Source of the DNA: Sanghuangporus weigelae
Lineage: Eukaryota > Basidiomycota > Agaricomycetes > Hymenochaetales > Hymenochaetaceae
Assembly: GCA_033182465.1 (NCBI GenBank)
Contig: CP137320.1
Span: 2,728,001-2,792,000 of the forward strand
Length of the DNA stretch: 64,000 nt
Direction of reading: 5' to 3'
The notes under the pieces are model-generated. The model was not told where the DNA came from. It saw nothing but the letters and a program-made list of their open reading frames with translations, and made no database searches. The position numbers were made by a program, and so were the translations under genes. Shown here piece by piece: positions 1 to 11,353 of this stretch. Position 1 is the first letter of the stretch; every line of letters begins with the position of its first letter.

Positions 1-532
1 TTTCAGTGATGTGGTTCCTTCTTCGCGTCAAATCGCAAGTCATTTCTAGACATTTAGCACGAGTCAGTATCCAGCTCAATCGTCTTCTATTTCTTGCTGA
101 CCAGATCCCAGGTAATTGTTCGACTTCACCGTATGGTGTGGGAAGCGGCTGTCCCTCCCTGCGCGTGTGCGATAGTAGCGTGCGCCGTATACATTACCAT
201 GGTGAGTCGTACAGCCGGCCCAGCCCCTGGTTGCATTGGCTAAGAATAATCTGTAGTCTCAAGATAATCTGTGGGATGTTTTCCTACAGTCGATTCTTGG
301 AAAGCTCTACGTTATCTCTCTATTTGTCATTCTGTGAGATCTACGGTTCTGCAGCATACTTCTTGAACGTCGAGACTTACGGTCGTCAAAGGAACGGTCG
401 TGCAGACCTGAAGCGGTCGGTTCCCACCTTGACACAGTCTACTCGGATGTCGAGATACTGGGCTAATGACACACCGTTCCAATTCCGGGTCGATGTACGT
501 CTCTCGATCTTGAGCAATCGTTCTCTTCAGAT

Positions 533-826
533 TTGAACCCTTTTGTCCATCATTTGCAGCTGACGAGCGTGATCGACCTGCAGGCTCAATCCGACGTGGA
601 GATGGACCCAACGGCGAATGCACCTCTGCGTCCCGGCGGAGACAGACACGAGTGGAAAGCTCGCTTGTCGTCTCGAGATAGTACAATCCCGGAGCTTGGA
701 CGAGGCGGCTTGGTTGCCGTCCCCTCACATGAGCCCTTCTTCTTTGAGGTTCAGGATAGGGCGGAGACCAGCAGCTTTGTCATGGTAACGAGGCCGCCGA
801 CTGTGTTGCATCGATCTACCGGATGA
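533..826 (+). CDS. Possible 3' exon of an unrecognised gene
   Basis: An open frame follows a good acceptor (a pyrimidine-rich tract ending in CAG near position 560) and runs to a stop at 826. Its product includes the segment RPGGDRHEWKARLSSRD and ends in HRSTG. The upstream 530 bases contain several short competing frames and I could not join them into one gene, so this could be the last exon of a gene running in from the left edge. An antisense frame at 327-728 overlaps it and cannot be excluded. No domain is recognised. This is a weak call. Confidence 0.22.
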   Translation: MNPFVHHLQLTSVIDLQAQSDVEMDPTANAPLRPGGDRHEWKARLSSRDSTIPELGRGGLVAVPSHEPFFFEVQDRAETSSFVMVTRPPTVLHRSTG

Positions 827-1177
827 GGTGACAGGAGAATGTCGTGCTAGTCCCAGCCGAAAACCACTTTATTTATGAATTCTTCAGATTTAATTCCAAG
901 TAGTGTGACGACTGCAGTAATAGAGGACTCTGAGGAGAAGGGGACAATAAATCCAATTGAAGCCGCGATGGATTTTAAATTGAAACTCCGCACAAAACCT
1001 GTGATCCGCGTCTCGTGCTTTGATGATGATCTGAAGCCGCTTCCGGATGTGGCAGTACGGTTGGATTTCAAGAGGCGCATTGCCGACAAACGCGTGCTCA
1101 TCATCTCTTCCTTCGTCGCCATCGTGCCTCCTCATTTGTTGCTCTCTTTCTTGTCGGCGTCGCCATCGCGAGCCACG

Positions 1178-3398
1178 ATGAGCAGGCGCGACTCTTCCCG
1201 CGTGCACATCGCCGTGCGCCAGAACGACACGCTCGCGGAATTCGAGAACTGTAAGTTCACTAGTGTCGCGGGTGCACCTTCGAGCGCGTGTGCCGCACGC
1301 GTTCAGCACCCCATCCTTCATTTCACCCGCTTCTAACTCTGCCATTTCATCTTTCTCTTTAGTCAAGAAGAAATTCCTCTTTGCTAACAAGCAGATAACG
1401 AAGTACGTCTATCAAAGTCTCATCAAATCATTTCCGGAGTTAGAGTGCTAATGAATGTATTTGGTTACGTAGGCAAAATTGTAGCTTGAGCATGAAGATT
1501 GAGGAGCTCAATGCACACATCTCATCCCTCTACGTTGAAAATTTACGATTGCGCGCGTCAGAGATCGCGTTACAGTCTCAGCTCAAGAGGGAGAAGGTCA
1601 GGAGCCACAAGATCATGGCCGATGCCGAGGCTGCTGTGAGTATCACCCCTTCTCCTCATATCGCTTCACGGCTCGCGGGAACTCGTTCCTGCAGTCTAGA
1701 AGCAAAACCACGATGCTGAACGGAAGCTATATACGCTTGTATATACAGGTATTCAATCTTCTCAAGCACTTCGGTATTATCCGGGAGTCGTACAACGTGC
1801 CCACCGAACGTCCACATTCACCCAAAGATACGATGGATTCTCCTCCTTCGCCGCGCTCGCGCAAGCCGCCGCCACGCTCACCGTCTGCCATGCGTCTCGC
1901 GCAGCTCCCATCTATACCCGACATCACTGAGGAACCCGAATTGAATGAGATTTCATCCGAGGGAAACGACGATGAGCATTTCCCAGCGGAAAGAATGAAT
2001 TCAGTGATATCATCAAGAAGAAGATCAAGTCTGTCCCGTCTGCCGGTTCCTTCCCGTGTCTCCACACCTCCGCCTGGTTCCGTCGTACCTTCTCTGGAAG
2101 AAGGTGCCACCGCCACTACTACAAGTCGGAAGCGCAAGCTAACGCGGAGAGCAAGTGGTATCATTTCACCAAACGAACCTGCTTCACGTCCTGTAAGCCC
2201 GGTGCTAGGGTCACCTATGCAACAAGACGTAGATCTATCGGTGGAGGAAGAAGCGGCGGCTATGCAAGCGGTAGAAGACATTGTTGCAAGAGAAGAAGAG
2301 AAAGAGCAAGAAATCCTCAGGAAACCCAGAAAGAAAAGCAGGACAAGAGACGAAAGCGAATCCGACGCTATTGAGAAGAAGGAGCGCAAGAAAGCTAAAG
2401 ACAAGGATACAGGTTCCGCCCCGAGATTGAAAGATGTGACGAATTCGCCTCGAAGACGTCGTGCGGCTGCAGCTACTGCGAGTGCCGCAGCCACGGCAGA
2501 TTCGACCAATGACAGTGAGTTAATTGCCGTTGTGTTTCGTGTTCGTTTCGCCGACTGAATCATCATCAATGATATCAAAGCGGAACGCAAGGAAGATATA
2601 CTAGACGGAGGATCGCCACCATTGGTTATCTCACCTCCTCTCGGGTTACCTTTAGAGGATGACATCGATTACCTCCCGACGCCGTCACCTTCATCTGCAG
2701 CGAACACGCCAGTTGCTCAGCACTTTGCACTTCTTTCTTCCGATGCTGAGACCGGTGTTGGTGGTCGTGAACGACGAGCTCGGAAGAGCGTAAACTATGC
2801 AGAGCCAAAATTGAACAAGTACGTTCCTTTAATCGAAGAACTTCTTTAGAAGAAGCTCATGTAACTCTATTTCAGGAAAATGCGCAAACCTGATGCTATC
2901 CCACCTCCTGGGGCCAGACCTTCTCTAGCGTCAATGGCGGCTGTTCCATCTATTACACCAGCTATAAATTCGTCTTCATCACCTTCGTCGAATCAGAATC
3001 ATATAAGAGGTGCCACCGGAGGATCGTCGCCCGAGCTTGAAGAAGAAATCGAAGTACCGCCTCCTTACCGATTATCACTGGCGAAGACGGCCAGTAATGC
3101 CACAGGTAGTCGCCGATCAGCGGCTTCATCTTCTCTCGCTTCTACTTCAGCTGTGCCATCAGTGAAACGCAGACGACCGACGCATGTCCGAATTCCGTCA
3201 GAGGAAGGTATGGCGACGGATGAACGCGATGATGATGAGGAAGATCAGACAGACGGCGGTGAACAAGCTGACTCGGAATTTGGTGAGTTCAGAGCGTGGG
3301 CGAACGTTAATACACGAAGAAAGAGTGTGATGAATGGGCATGGTATGATAAGCGGTGTGGAGGATGGGTTTGGAAGACGACACAGTATGGCCGTCTGA
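1178..3398 (+). CDS. SGO1: Shugoshin-family centromeric cohesion protector
   Basis: Shugoshin protects centromeric cohesin and recruits PP2A and the chromosomal passenger complex during meiosis and mitosis. Proposed exons are 1178-1250, 1363-1402, 1473-1635, 1695-2514, 2581-2819 and 2877-3398, giving about 618 residues. The N-terminal coiled coil is spread over the first three exons and contains the signature stretches KKKFLFANKQI, MKIEELNAHISSLYVENLRL and LRASEIALQSQLKRE. The long middle is Ser/Pro/Arg-rich and disordered. The basic C-terminal motif RRARKSVNYAEPKLNKKMRK spans the last intron and matches the shugoshin C-terminal box that contacts phosphorylated histone H2A. The start at 1178 is chosen because the coil begins about 25 residues later, as in relatives. 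The acceptor of exon 4 is ambiguous (1695 or 1700); only 1695 keeps the downstream frame. Confidence 0.88.
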
Positions 3399-3901
3399 TT
3401 CCTGATTTGTCTGAATGTCATCTTATACTAGGGCTCTCTGATTCTTACTCTGGTTCTACTTCACGATCCGTCTACGACCTATCTCTCTTCTTTCTATGAC
3501 CGTCACGACGTGCTTCTTAGCTGGAATTCTCTGCCGATACTTTATTGCTTGTCACTTGTCGACAATGAGTTTCCCCCTCCTTTACGTCTCTTCTAGTCTA
3601 GTATACTTTATTCCTCTTTTACATATTCATAAAGAATCGTCTCAAGATATGAATAGGATTTCTTCCTTCTTACGTACAGTCTTTTATTACAGTCAAAGCT
3701 GTGTCACTTCGCATTTTTCTTTTCGGTATACATAGCACAAACTTGTATAAAATAAATAGGAAAATTGGATAGCATTCCTCAACGATAGCGCAGGCTGTTG
3801 TATCATAGCACGAGCGGAATAGTGAGGAGTGCACAAAGCAACAGGGAGCCCAGCAACAAAAGTCCAACAAAATGTCTTTAAGATGACGTGTCTTCGGTAA
3901 A

Positions 3902-6070
3902 TCATGAACTGCCGAAACCCAAAGGTTGGGTCTTCGTCAGTTCCTCGACAGCGAAGACATCATGCGCGTCTTCGTCTTCATCTTCACCGTCAGCTTCTCC
4001 ATCAGTATCGGTAGCACGTACCCACGCGTCAAGATCGACATCTTGTCGCATGAAGTTGCTTAGCTGGTCCACGCGCGTATCGACATCAAATTGAGAATCG
4101 TATATGCCTTTCTGGCTCTGGCTCTGACTTTTACGACGAGGATGTAAGGGCGTAGGTGAGCCTGGAGGGCCCCGTGAGGAGAGCTGTGTTGATTGCGCAA
4201 GCGGGGCGAAGCGACTCGGGTTTTGCGTAAAGCCTAACGGTGAAGTTGGCGAGCCGGGAACGAATAGCATCGAGCCCCGAGAGAACTCCGAGTCGGAGGA
4301 GGATCCAGAGGCGGGCGAAGAAAAGTAGGACCTATCAGATTTCGCCGGAGAAGGGTCAGGTCCATCACCAGCGTCGCTCACCGCGCCGTCTAAATCGAGA
4401 TCCATTTTCTGCACAGAATGCTTCCTCGAGGGAGGGCGTGGTCGTGGGCGGGACTTGCGGGATGTCGTTAACGGATCGGTTAGGATCTTGGTCTGACGTT
4501 CCGGTGTGCGAAGGAAAGGCGTTCTGCGCGTGACGCTCGCGCCGTTGATGGATGCGTCCGGCGTCATGTGACCGTTCATCCCCATTCCAGTATTTCCGGT
4601 GTCGGTGCCCCCGGCGACGCCGCCGAGCAGATTAATACTCTCAGACTTCCCAGACTTCTTCTGAGGAGTCCGCTCTGGAGTGCGAAGTGAGATTTGAGCT
4701 TCAATTTCGCTCGAAACATGTGCGATATTTGCGGTCTCCGGAGGCGGCGTGAGTGGACGAGCAGTCTCTTCTTCTAGGGGCTGAGGTATCACAGTCAGGT
4801 GGATATTATTGTCCATATGTGATGGAACTTCGCGTTGTTCCATGGGCTGTTGAGAGGTTTCAGACGAATAGGGTGGAGAAGGAGGTGTTGCTTGAGGAGC
4901 GCATCGGCTTCCGGTCTCAATGGTCAATTCATTGCTAACAGTCGGGACTACTGGTCGCCTTTCTGCCTGAGACTCCAGATTATCTTCCTTAATTATCACA
5001 TCCAACGCATCGCCGTCTTTCTGTCTTTCTATGGCTATGATAGGCAGAAGCGGCGACGATCCGCGGATAGACCGGACTGGGCCAAGTACATCCTTCTGCG
5101 TAGATGTTATCAAATCCGGCGGAAATGATGGTGGAGGGAAGGCCTGCGGACAAATAAGCCGTTGGTCATTGTTGCAAGGCCGGTTACTTACAGAATACTC
5201 CTGCATTTCAGGGTTCACATTCTCTTGATCTTTAGCTGCGAAAGAATCCGCCTTTCCTTCCGAAGGCGGACTGTGTCTCGATTCCAAGGAGGAACCTCCG
5301 TGTTCAACGCCGCTGGTATCCATGTGGGCGGAATTAATTGCTCTAGCATCGACTCGTAAGGTGGGATTATCATCACCGTCGGTTTGCGCCTCGAAATTCG
5401 GTCTCGGAGCGGATTTTATCTGGATAGCAGGCTTATTTGTCTTTGATTTATTCCCCTTGACCATAGTAGAACGCTTGACGACCGGGAAACCCAACGAAGA
5501 ACGGCCCGTGCTGGCAGAAGGGGCTGAAGATGCTGTGACTGGTGACACACTTGGTGGTAGCAGCCCGGCTTTCCAACTGACTACTTTGTCATGAGCATTC
5601 TGTGGTTGTGTGATTGGTGGTGGCGAGTTGTTCGCTCGCTCCTTCCCCTGAGCTCTTCGCTGAGCCACTTCGCGTTCCCATTCAAACCATTCCTCTTCAG
5701 TCTCAGCAAGAATCCACGGTATGCCGTCGCCTTGCTCCAGGCTATTATGCGCTGGCTGCTTGGTCGCATATCCGAGCTTCGTGCTTCGTAATTTGCATAA
5801 GTCCGTGATGTTTCGCCCTTCTCGCACAGCCTTCTCAATCTCGGACTGCAAATTCGCCGATCGCGCCTGCGAGTTTGGCGATAGCGGGGATGACGGTGGA
5901 CATAACTCGTAAGGAAGAGACGCAATTGCCAAGTGCCACTGGGCAAGGCGAGATGAGTGAGAAAGACCGCGCTGCTGCTTCTGCGATTCGACGGACGAGA
6001 GAGAACTTGATGAAGGCGTTCTGTCGGCTGGAGGATCTGTTGGTGGGAATACAGGAGTATACAGAGACAT
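3902..6070 (-). CDS. Disordered fungal protein with CDK-like TPxR motifs
   Basis: A single uninterrupted frame encodes 722 residues. I do not recognise a catalytic domain. Residues about 45-165 look most ordered (LAQWHLAIASLPYELCPPSS, then WILAETEEEWFEWEREVAQR). The rest is Ser/Pro-rich with two near-identical LRTPER motifs, several other SP/TP sites and a basic KSRPRPRPPSRKHS patch. The tail is very acidic. Such TP/SP density is common in cell-cycle kinase substrates, but that is inference. It is convergent with shugoshin, with about 500 bases between the stop codons. The ATG at 6070 is the first in frame; a short upstream exon is possible. Confidence 0.75.
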   Translation of the reverse strand: MSLYTPVFPPTDPPADRTPSSSSLSSVESQKQQRGLSHSSRLAQWHLAIASLPYELCPPSSPLSPNSQARSANLQSEIEKAVREGRNITDLCKLRSTKLGYATKQPAHNSLEQGDGIPWILAETEEEWFEWEREVAQRRAQGKERANNSPPPITQPQNAHDKVVSWKAGLLPPSVSPVTASSAPSASTGRSSLGFPVVKRSTMVKGNKSKTNKPAIQIKSAPRPNFEAQTDGDDNPTLRVDARAINSAHMDTSGVEHGGSSLESRHSPPSEGKADSFAAKDQENVNPEMQEYSVSNRPCNNDQRLICPQAFPPPSFPPDLITSTQKDVLGPVRSIRGSSPLLPIIAIERQKDGDALDVIIKEDNLESQAERRPVVPTVSNELTIETGSRCAPQATPPSPPYSSETSQQPMEQREVPSHMDNNIHLTVIPQPLEEETARPLTPPPETANIAHVSSEIEAQISLRTPERTPQKKSGKSESINLLGGVAGGTDTGNTGMGMNGHMTPDASINGASVTRRTPFLRTPERQTKILTDPLTTSRKSRPRPRPPSRKHSVQKMDLDLDGAVSDAGDGPDPSPAKSDRSYFSSPASGSSSDSEFSRGSMLFVPGSPTSPLGFTQNPSRFAPLAQSTQLSSRGPPGSPTPLHPRRKSQSQSQKGIYDSQFDVDTRVDQLSNFMRQDVDLDAWVRATDTDGEADGEDEDEDAHDVFAVEELTKTQPLGFGSS

Positions 6071-7270
6071 CCCCGGTTGCAGCTACAATATCCAGAGTCT
6101 GAGTCCTATCCAAGAAGACGAGCTCCACGTAGCATTCGTGATAGAATGCGGTGGTTGAAGTTGAGCGCGTCTAAGTTGAGAGCGACTCAACATGATCATG
6201 TTTGGTAATGATGTCTCACGCTCCACCTAACTCACTTTCGTTTCGCAGTTCGACATTGATTCACGGTTCTCTACTAGCCATTCCCCTCCTCGGTGATCGA
6301 TTACTCAAGTAGTTTCCGTGGCCATCCCGCCCATGCATTAGCTATCAGAATATTACTCCGGTCCATATCGTTTTCTGATCTCAACACGTTACGTCTGACT
6401 CACTGAGACCAGGCACCACCTCATCATTTCAGATTCAATAGCTACTGTCCTCCACTTTATCAGTATTTCCCTTTCCCGCGATGTTACATTTCCTATTTTG
6501 CAATATTCTCCGACTATTTGATACGCTATGAGCCATGTGTGATTGCGCGGATGCGCATTCGGTCCAATGCCTATGCACAGTGATGTAAAGTACAATCCCT
6601 TCCGAGGATGTACATTTGGAAGCAGTTTCCGCAGCATTTGCGCGAGCAGTCAGAGTCCTCCGCGAGACTGAAGTCTTAGTGCGACGTCGCGGACTGTATC
6701 TACGATACGAAACGGTAAGTTTACGCCGCCCGAGATGCGAGGAGAAGCGCTTGAGCCAAAGCTCATGATGTACTCCGCCACCCTGATCACCGCCCCAGGC
6801 TGACTCGCTCGGGTGCAAATTAACCATCCCTTGCTGATCATACTTCCGTTGATCTGAAATGCTTCTCGCGAGCCATGTGGTACGGCGTGGCATATTCGGC
6901 CGCTTCGTACACTCGGAAACTGTACTCCGCACCGTTCTCCGCCACTTGCTTGCGTTCATTTGTTACTTTGGTCTCCGAACGTCGACGGTACGACGAAATC
7001 CAGCTGGATAAATTCTATACTACGCTCAATTTACTGCCATAGCTTCGACGGACCGTCTATATCGACTTGCGCTGGAGCGAGTCATAGTCTCTGAGGAACA
7101 AGGACTATGTAACACCTGCGGTTTTCCAGGTGTTCTGACTCCAACTGAGTTCCCTCTCCGTGTTTCTTGATTTCGGTCTTCTCACCGCACACGATTTTTG
7201 ACCGCATGCAGGACGCTTGGTCTGATACAGCATCCCTTTACCGAGTATATATTAACCTAGAACTGACGAT
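6071..7270. other. Intergenic, no supported gene
   Basis: About 1.2 kb between two divergently transcribed genes. Short frames occur on both strands (for example 6435-6959 on the minus strand), but none has recognisable sequence, a consistent splice pattern or a plausible start. It probably holds the promoters of both neighbours. Confidence 0.5.
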
Positions 7271-8082
7271 ATGGCTACATCCAACTACACCCTTGCAAAT
7301 CAGCTAGACGCCAAGATGGGCTGGAGAAACCATGCAGATCCCATAATTGAAGGCAAGCTTTACCTCGGGAAGTCAGTATCTTATTCCATCTCCTATTCGT
7401 CTTATTATGCAACTGACGTTAAACTCTTTCGTGCTTAGCTTGACCACTGCGTCCACTCCTCAAGGCTTGCATGAACGGAGGATTACGCATATTGTATCTG
7501 TATGCAACGAGCCCATTCCGGCCCATCATCCTCAATCCGGATACGTCATACACAAGATTCCCGTTGAAGACGAACCGACTGAGGATCTGCTGATCCATTT
7601 CCCCGCTGCGTGCCAGTTTATTCACAATGCGATGATTACGCCTGGCGCGGTAATCCTCGTGCACTGTGTGCAGGGACTTTCGAGAAGCGCAGCTGTCGTA
7701 GCTGCGTATCGTAAGTTTCTGAGCTCTGAGCACAGACCGTCTGTATCGTACTCACCGTGGTTGTTTCAGTCATGTGGTCTAGACGTTTGTCTGCGACAGA
7801 TGCTTTGACTGTTGTTCGCCAAGGTATCTCATAATCTTTCTTTCCCTCTTCTTTCATTTTTATCTTACCAGAATACTTTAATCGGTTTCGCCGTGGGATC
7901 CTGAAGCCCGCGAGCAGATATGGCTTAACCCGAGCTTCCAGGAACAACTCGTAGTCTTCGAGGCTTGTCGCTACGCACCCCACCCAAACGACGGCGTGTA
8001 TCGCAAATGGCGCATCCAGCTTGAAGAGGCGCGCCGTCGCATTGCTGCGCAGAGTGCGCGCGCTGCTAGCTCGTCGAGCTGA
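7271..8082 (+). CDS. Dual-specificity protein phosphatase
   Basis: The protein belongs to the cysteine-based dual-specificity phosphatase family, which removes phosphate from Tyr and Ser/Thr of protein substrates. Proposed exons are 7271-7371, 7439-7710, 7770-7823 and 7907-8082. The P-loop signature HCVQGLSRSAAVVAAYLMW fits HCxxGxxRS, with catalytic Cys and Arg present; the usual upstream acidic residue is probably in PVEDEPTEDL. The fold begins at IIEGKLYLGNLTTAS, typical of small atypical DUSPs, and ends with a helix-rich tail (FQEQLVVFEACRYAPHPNDG). The last acceptor at 7905-7906 is chosen because an earlier CAG at 7869-7871 leads out of frame, while this one gives VVRQAREQIWLNPSF, the family's usual wording. 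No regulatory docking domain is visible. Confidence 0.87.
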
Positions 8083-8900
8083 ACTGGTTGAATCCAGTCT
8101 TTCCTACTCTACTGAAGAGCGGAAAGTCGTGAAGGAAGCGACTGATATAAACTTATGATCCTAAGCTTTCAACATGCCTCCGCTTCTCAACCAACTACCT
8201 AGGACTCTTTCTCTGATGCTTTCTTATATGCTTTCGTGCTATCCTTCAATTAATCGTACATATTCTACCTCAGTACTCCTTTAGTTAATACTTCTATTAT
8301 ATTTACAACTACATCAGTCTATCCATTCGTAATGTTGATAACATTCGGACAATTGTTTTCTGCGCCCTTTTACAGATGTAAATTTATATATTGTGATATC
8401 GGAAGATCTCATAGATGAGTCATCCTGTTACTTGACGAAAACATCAAGTAATCTGCATTGCAAAGTCTGGTAACTCCCGGTTATCTACTTTACCTGGACA
8501 TAACGGGTATCCCGATCTATCAGAGCTTTATACTTGCCGCGCTAGGCTTTGCAGTTGCATACCGATCGTAATTTATCTCTTTACTCCGAGACAGAGCGGC
8601 GTAAATGACGCTGTATGTACTTGGATTACTTTAAGATTACCCGTTTACTGACTCGTTCTCAGGTCGTCCCGCATCAGAAATAAAAGATTTGTTATGTTAT
8701 GACGTCGATTCAATCTTCGACCGACTGACCTATGACTCTACACGTGACTTGCCAACTGAGTTTGGTACCGTCAGGACTAACCGCAGGATGTAGAGTCCGT
8801 GAGAGTGAGAGGCACGAGGATAAATGATAAGTCCTTCTTCAAGTTCTTTCTTCCCATTCTCCTCTCTCCCGAGTAGATCGGACAGCACAATCGTACCGTC
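8083..8900. other. AT-rich intergenic region, cyclase A promoter
   Basis: No gene is supported in these 0.8 kb. The sequence just after the phosphatase stop is AT-rich and is probably its 3' UTR. A TATA-like ATAAATGATA at about 8820 lies roughly 80 bases before the cyclase A start, in a position similar to TATA motifs in the two paralogues. Confidence 0.45.
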
Positions 8901-10779
8901 ATGGCTGCAGACCGCATTTCTTCAATTGCTTCTCACCTCTCTGGTGCTCTTTCGCCAGACATAGGTAAGAAGTGGGATGAGCTCCCAACTTTCGATGAAC
9001 TCCCCAACTTTAATGATTACACGGGATGTGCTTGGGGAGTGTGGGGAGAGGGAGATGAACTTGGGACGATCAATCTTCTGACTGAGGACGTAGTCCGGGA
9101 GACTGCTAAGCTAGTCAAGTGAATGATCTCTTATGAGCTACTTGATCTCCGGCCTTGACAAACCTCGGAATTTTCTGTCGATAGGACGGGACAGACTGTG
9201 TGCTTGAACTGGTATGAGCCAACTCGAAGTTCCGAATAATAGCACGCTAATATTATATTTCAGGCCGCTCAATTTCCCAGAGAAAGTAAGCAATCTCTAC
9301 GATTTCTGCAAATCACCTGTTCACTGTATATTTCTATTTATCCGTAGCCACTCTTCTCCCGACGCCCTCCTCATATTGAACTTATTAAGCGTATCCCTAC
9401 TTCCACGTCCAATGACGATGAGATAACCATTGTAGGCTGACTCAAAGTAATCCTAAATCCCTCTTGGACTAAAGAATGGATATAGAACTCGCAATCTGGC
9501 TCTCAGTGGGACGGTCTGAGACACTTCGGAATCGCAGTACATGGCGTCTTCTATCAGAAGTCCGTCTGTGTTCAAGTATTCTCATTGTTACGGATCTGAC
9601 TACTCTTACTAGCACACCTGCCCAGTTCTTCAAGCAAGGAAAAGTCCCGAATTCGGATCCATTGAAAGTAGATCCGGAGCTCATCAAGTTTGGGATTCAC
9701 AGTGACATTTATTCTATAACTTATTGTTAGAGCTGCATAGCTCATGGACATCTGTGATAGACTGGGCACAACATGGAATCTCCGGACGTGCGATATTCCT
9801 CGACATGGTCCGTTTCTTTACCAAGGGTGGCATACCATTGCCATATGATCCATGGACGTCTCATGCAATTACCGTTCCTGAGATTGAAGCATGCGCTCGG
9901 GCTCAGGGGGTCACATTCCAGAAAGCGGACATTTTGCTCCTGCGCGTCGGATTTACGAAGAGATATTACGAAAGCAGTCAGGCCGAAAAGGATGCTCTCG
10001 CAAAGAAACCAGAGACCTTGTTGGTTATTTGAATCTGGTCATGATCGGAAGGCTTGTGACTGAACTTGGAGCTCTGATGTATAGTGCTGGAATCGAACAA
10101 TCTGAAGAGATGAAGTGCTTCCTGTGGTATGTCCGAATTATCAATCCTCACAGTGAAATTGACATGATCTGATTTCTGGAAGGAATAACCACTTTGCAGC
10201 GATTGCTTCGGACCAACCTGCATTGGAGGTTAGTCAATTGTCCCTCTCTGCCAGCATGCTGACAGTCTGTTCATACTATCCGAAGCGGTGGCCTCCTGTC
10301 GAAGGAAAACCGCACATGCATTCGGTTAGTGATCATCACTAATGATTGAGGTGTAACTAAACTGCTCCGCCATAGACAATTATCGGGTATGCCCACGAGA
10401 GGAAATAACGTTCACATATAACTAACGTTTCATTTTCAAAGGCTTTGGGGTATGCCTATAGGCAAGTCCGCATGACTATGGTGTTTGAAAACCCTTTCGA
10501 CTGATTCTCGCATATAGGTGAATTATTCGACCTGGAGAAGCTTTCTGAAGTATGTGCCACAAATGGGCGTTATACGTTTTTCTTCACTTCCTGGCCATTG
10601 AACGTGTATGAGTGCATTTCTTTCTTTATGCTAAGTTACAGTCCTGATATGTATCTTTTCATTTTTGCTTCAGCTTGGGAGGATGTGCAAGTCCGCCGAA
10701 TGCAGCGGTTAGTAAATCTCAAATGGCTTTCTCATCACAGTAAAAGTTCTGAATCCTTGCTTTCTAGGCTTATTTCTAA
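8901..10779 (+). CDS. Cyclase-family metal-dependent hydrolase, copy A
   Basis: This belongs to the putative cyclase family (PF04199), whose characterised members include arylformamidase/kynurenine formamidase; the substrate here is unknown. The N-terminal exon (8901-9121) encodes KKWDELPTFDELPNFNDYTG, then EGDELGTINLLTEDVV. Later exons carry SQSGSQWDGLRHFGIAVHG, AQHGISGRAIFLDMVRFF, LPYDPWTSHAITV, ILLLRVGFTKRYYES, WNNHFAAIASDQPALE, GMPIGELFDLEKL and GRYTFFFTSWPLNV. The family's HxGTHxDxxxH metal motif appears as QSGSQWDGLRH, so one His is Gln while Asp and the last His remain. One intron (10462-10517) seems to use a GC donor. The last exon (10768-10779) codes only Ala-Tyr-Phe-stop. There are about ten exons. 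Two paralogues lie at 16.6-20.7 kb. Confidence 0.85.
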
Positions 10780-10987
10780 ATTGGAGAGGCTAAGATGACG
10801 GGCAACAAACATATAGGTCATTTACAGGAGGGGAATCTTGGAATCACATATGCACATAGCAGAACAAATAGGATGAAGGAGATGTATCGATAAAATTCAA
10901 GATTCAATTCATGTATCAGTAAATAGGATTGTGACCTCTATCGAGAAGCTCGGACACAACTTTTAATCAAGTGTTTGCAGATTCTGT

Positions 10988-11353
10988 TTACTCCCCAATC
11001 ACATATGTGCATCCTTCGGGTCCCATCCAGACTTCATGTACACGCCTCGCGGGAACGTCAATGCGCGCGCCCGGACCGAACGTCTCGCGCTTCGGTGACT
11101 CATCATTCGGATATGTAATCGTGAGCTCGCCGCGAACGATTAGGTGCGTTGTGAGACCAGTATGTGAGTGGGGCTGATAATGTGTGTATCTACGGTAGAG
11201 TAATGTACATATACGCCAGAAACGATGTCAATATATTATGATGTTTTGGCTTTCGAAAATTGCATGTACGTACGGCTCATCAGTCCATGTGTATACATGG
11301 CCGAAACCCCAGGATCGCACTTCGTTCTCGTAGTCTTTTATATTTCGGCTCAT
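10988..11353 (-). CDS. Small single-domain cupin protein
   Basis: Two exons (11353-11274 and 11189-10988) encode 93 residues. Exon 1 reads MSRNIKDYENEVRSWGFGHV and continues to TWTDEP; the acceptor at 11190-11191 restores the frame and gives YTHYQPHSHTGLTTHLIVRG. The HYQPHSH segment fits cupin motif 1 (metal-binding His residues), and FGPGARIDVPARRVHEVW supplies the PxxxxHE part of cupin motif 2. The whole is one minimal beta-barrel. Similar stand-alone fungal cupins have no firm function. It is convergent with cyclase copy A, about 210 bases from its stop, so a role in the same metabolic block is possible but unproven. Confidence 0.8.

Noticed and set aside
1727-2665. 312-codon minus-strand open frame
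   Set aside because: It is antisense to the shugoshin coding exon and Ser-rich only because the sense strand is; the sense product has clear shugoshin motifs.
6435-6959. 174-codon minus-strand frame
   Set aside because: Composition is that of random sequence, with no motif, conserved-looking segment or splice context.
7862-7871. CAG acceptor for the last phosphatase exon
   Set aside because: It leads to a wrong frame or an immediate stop; the AG at 7905-7906 restores the family sequence AREQIWLNP.
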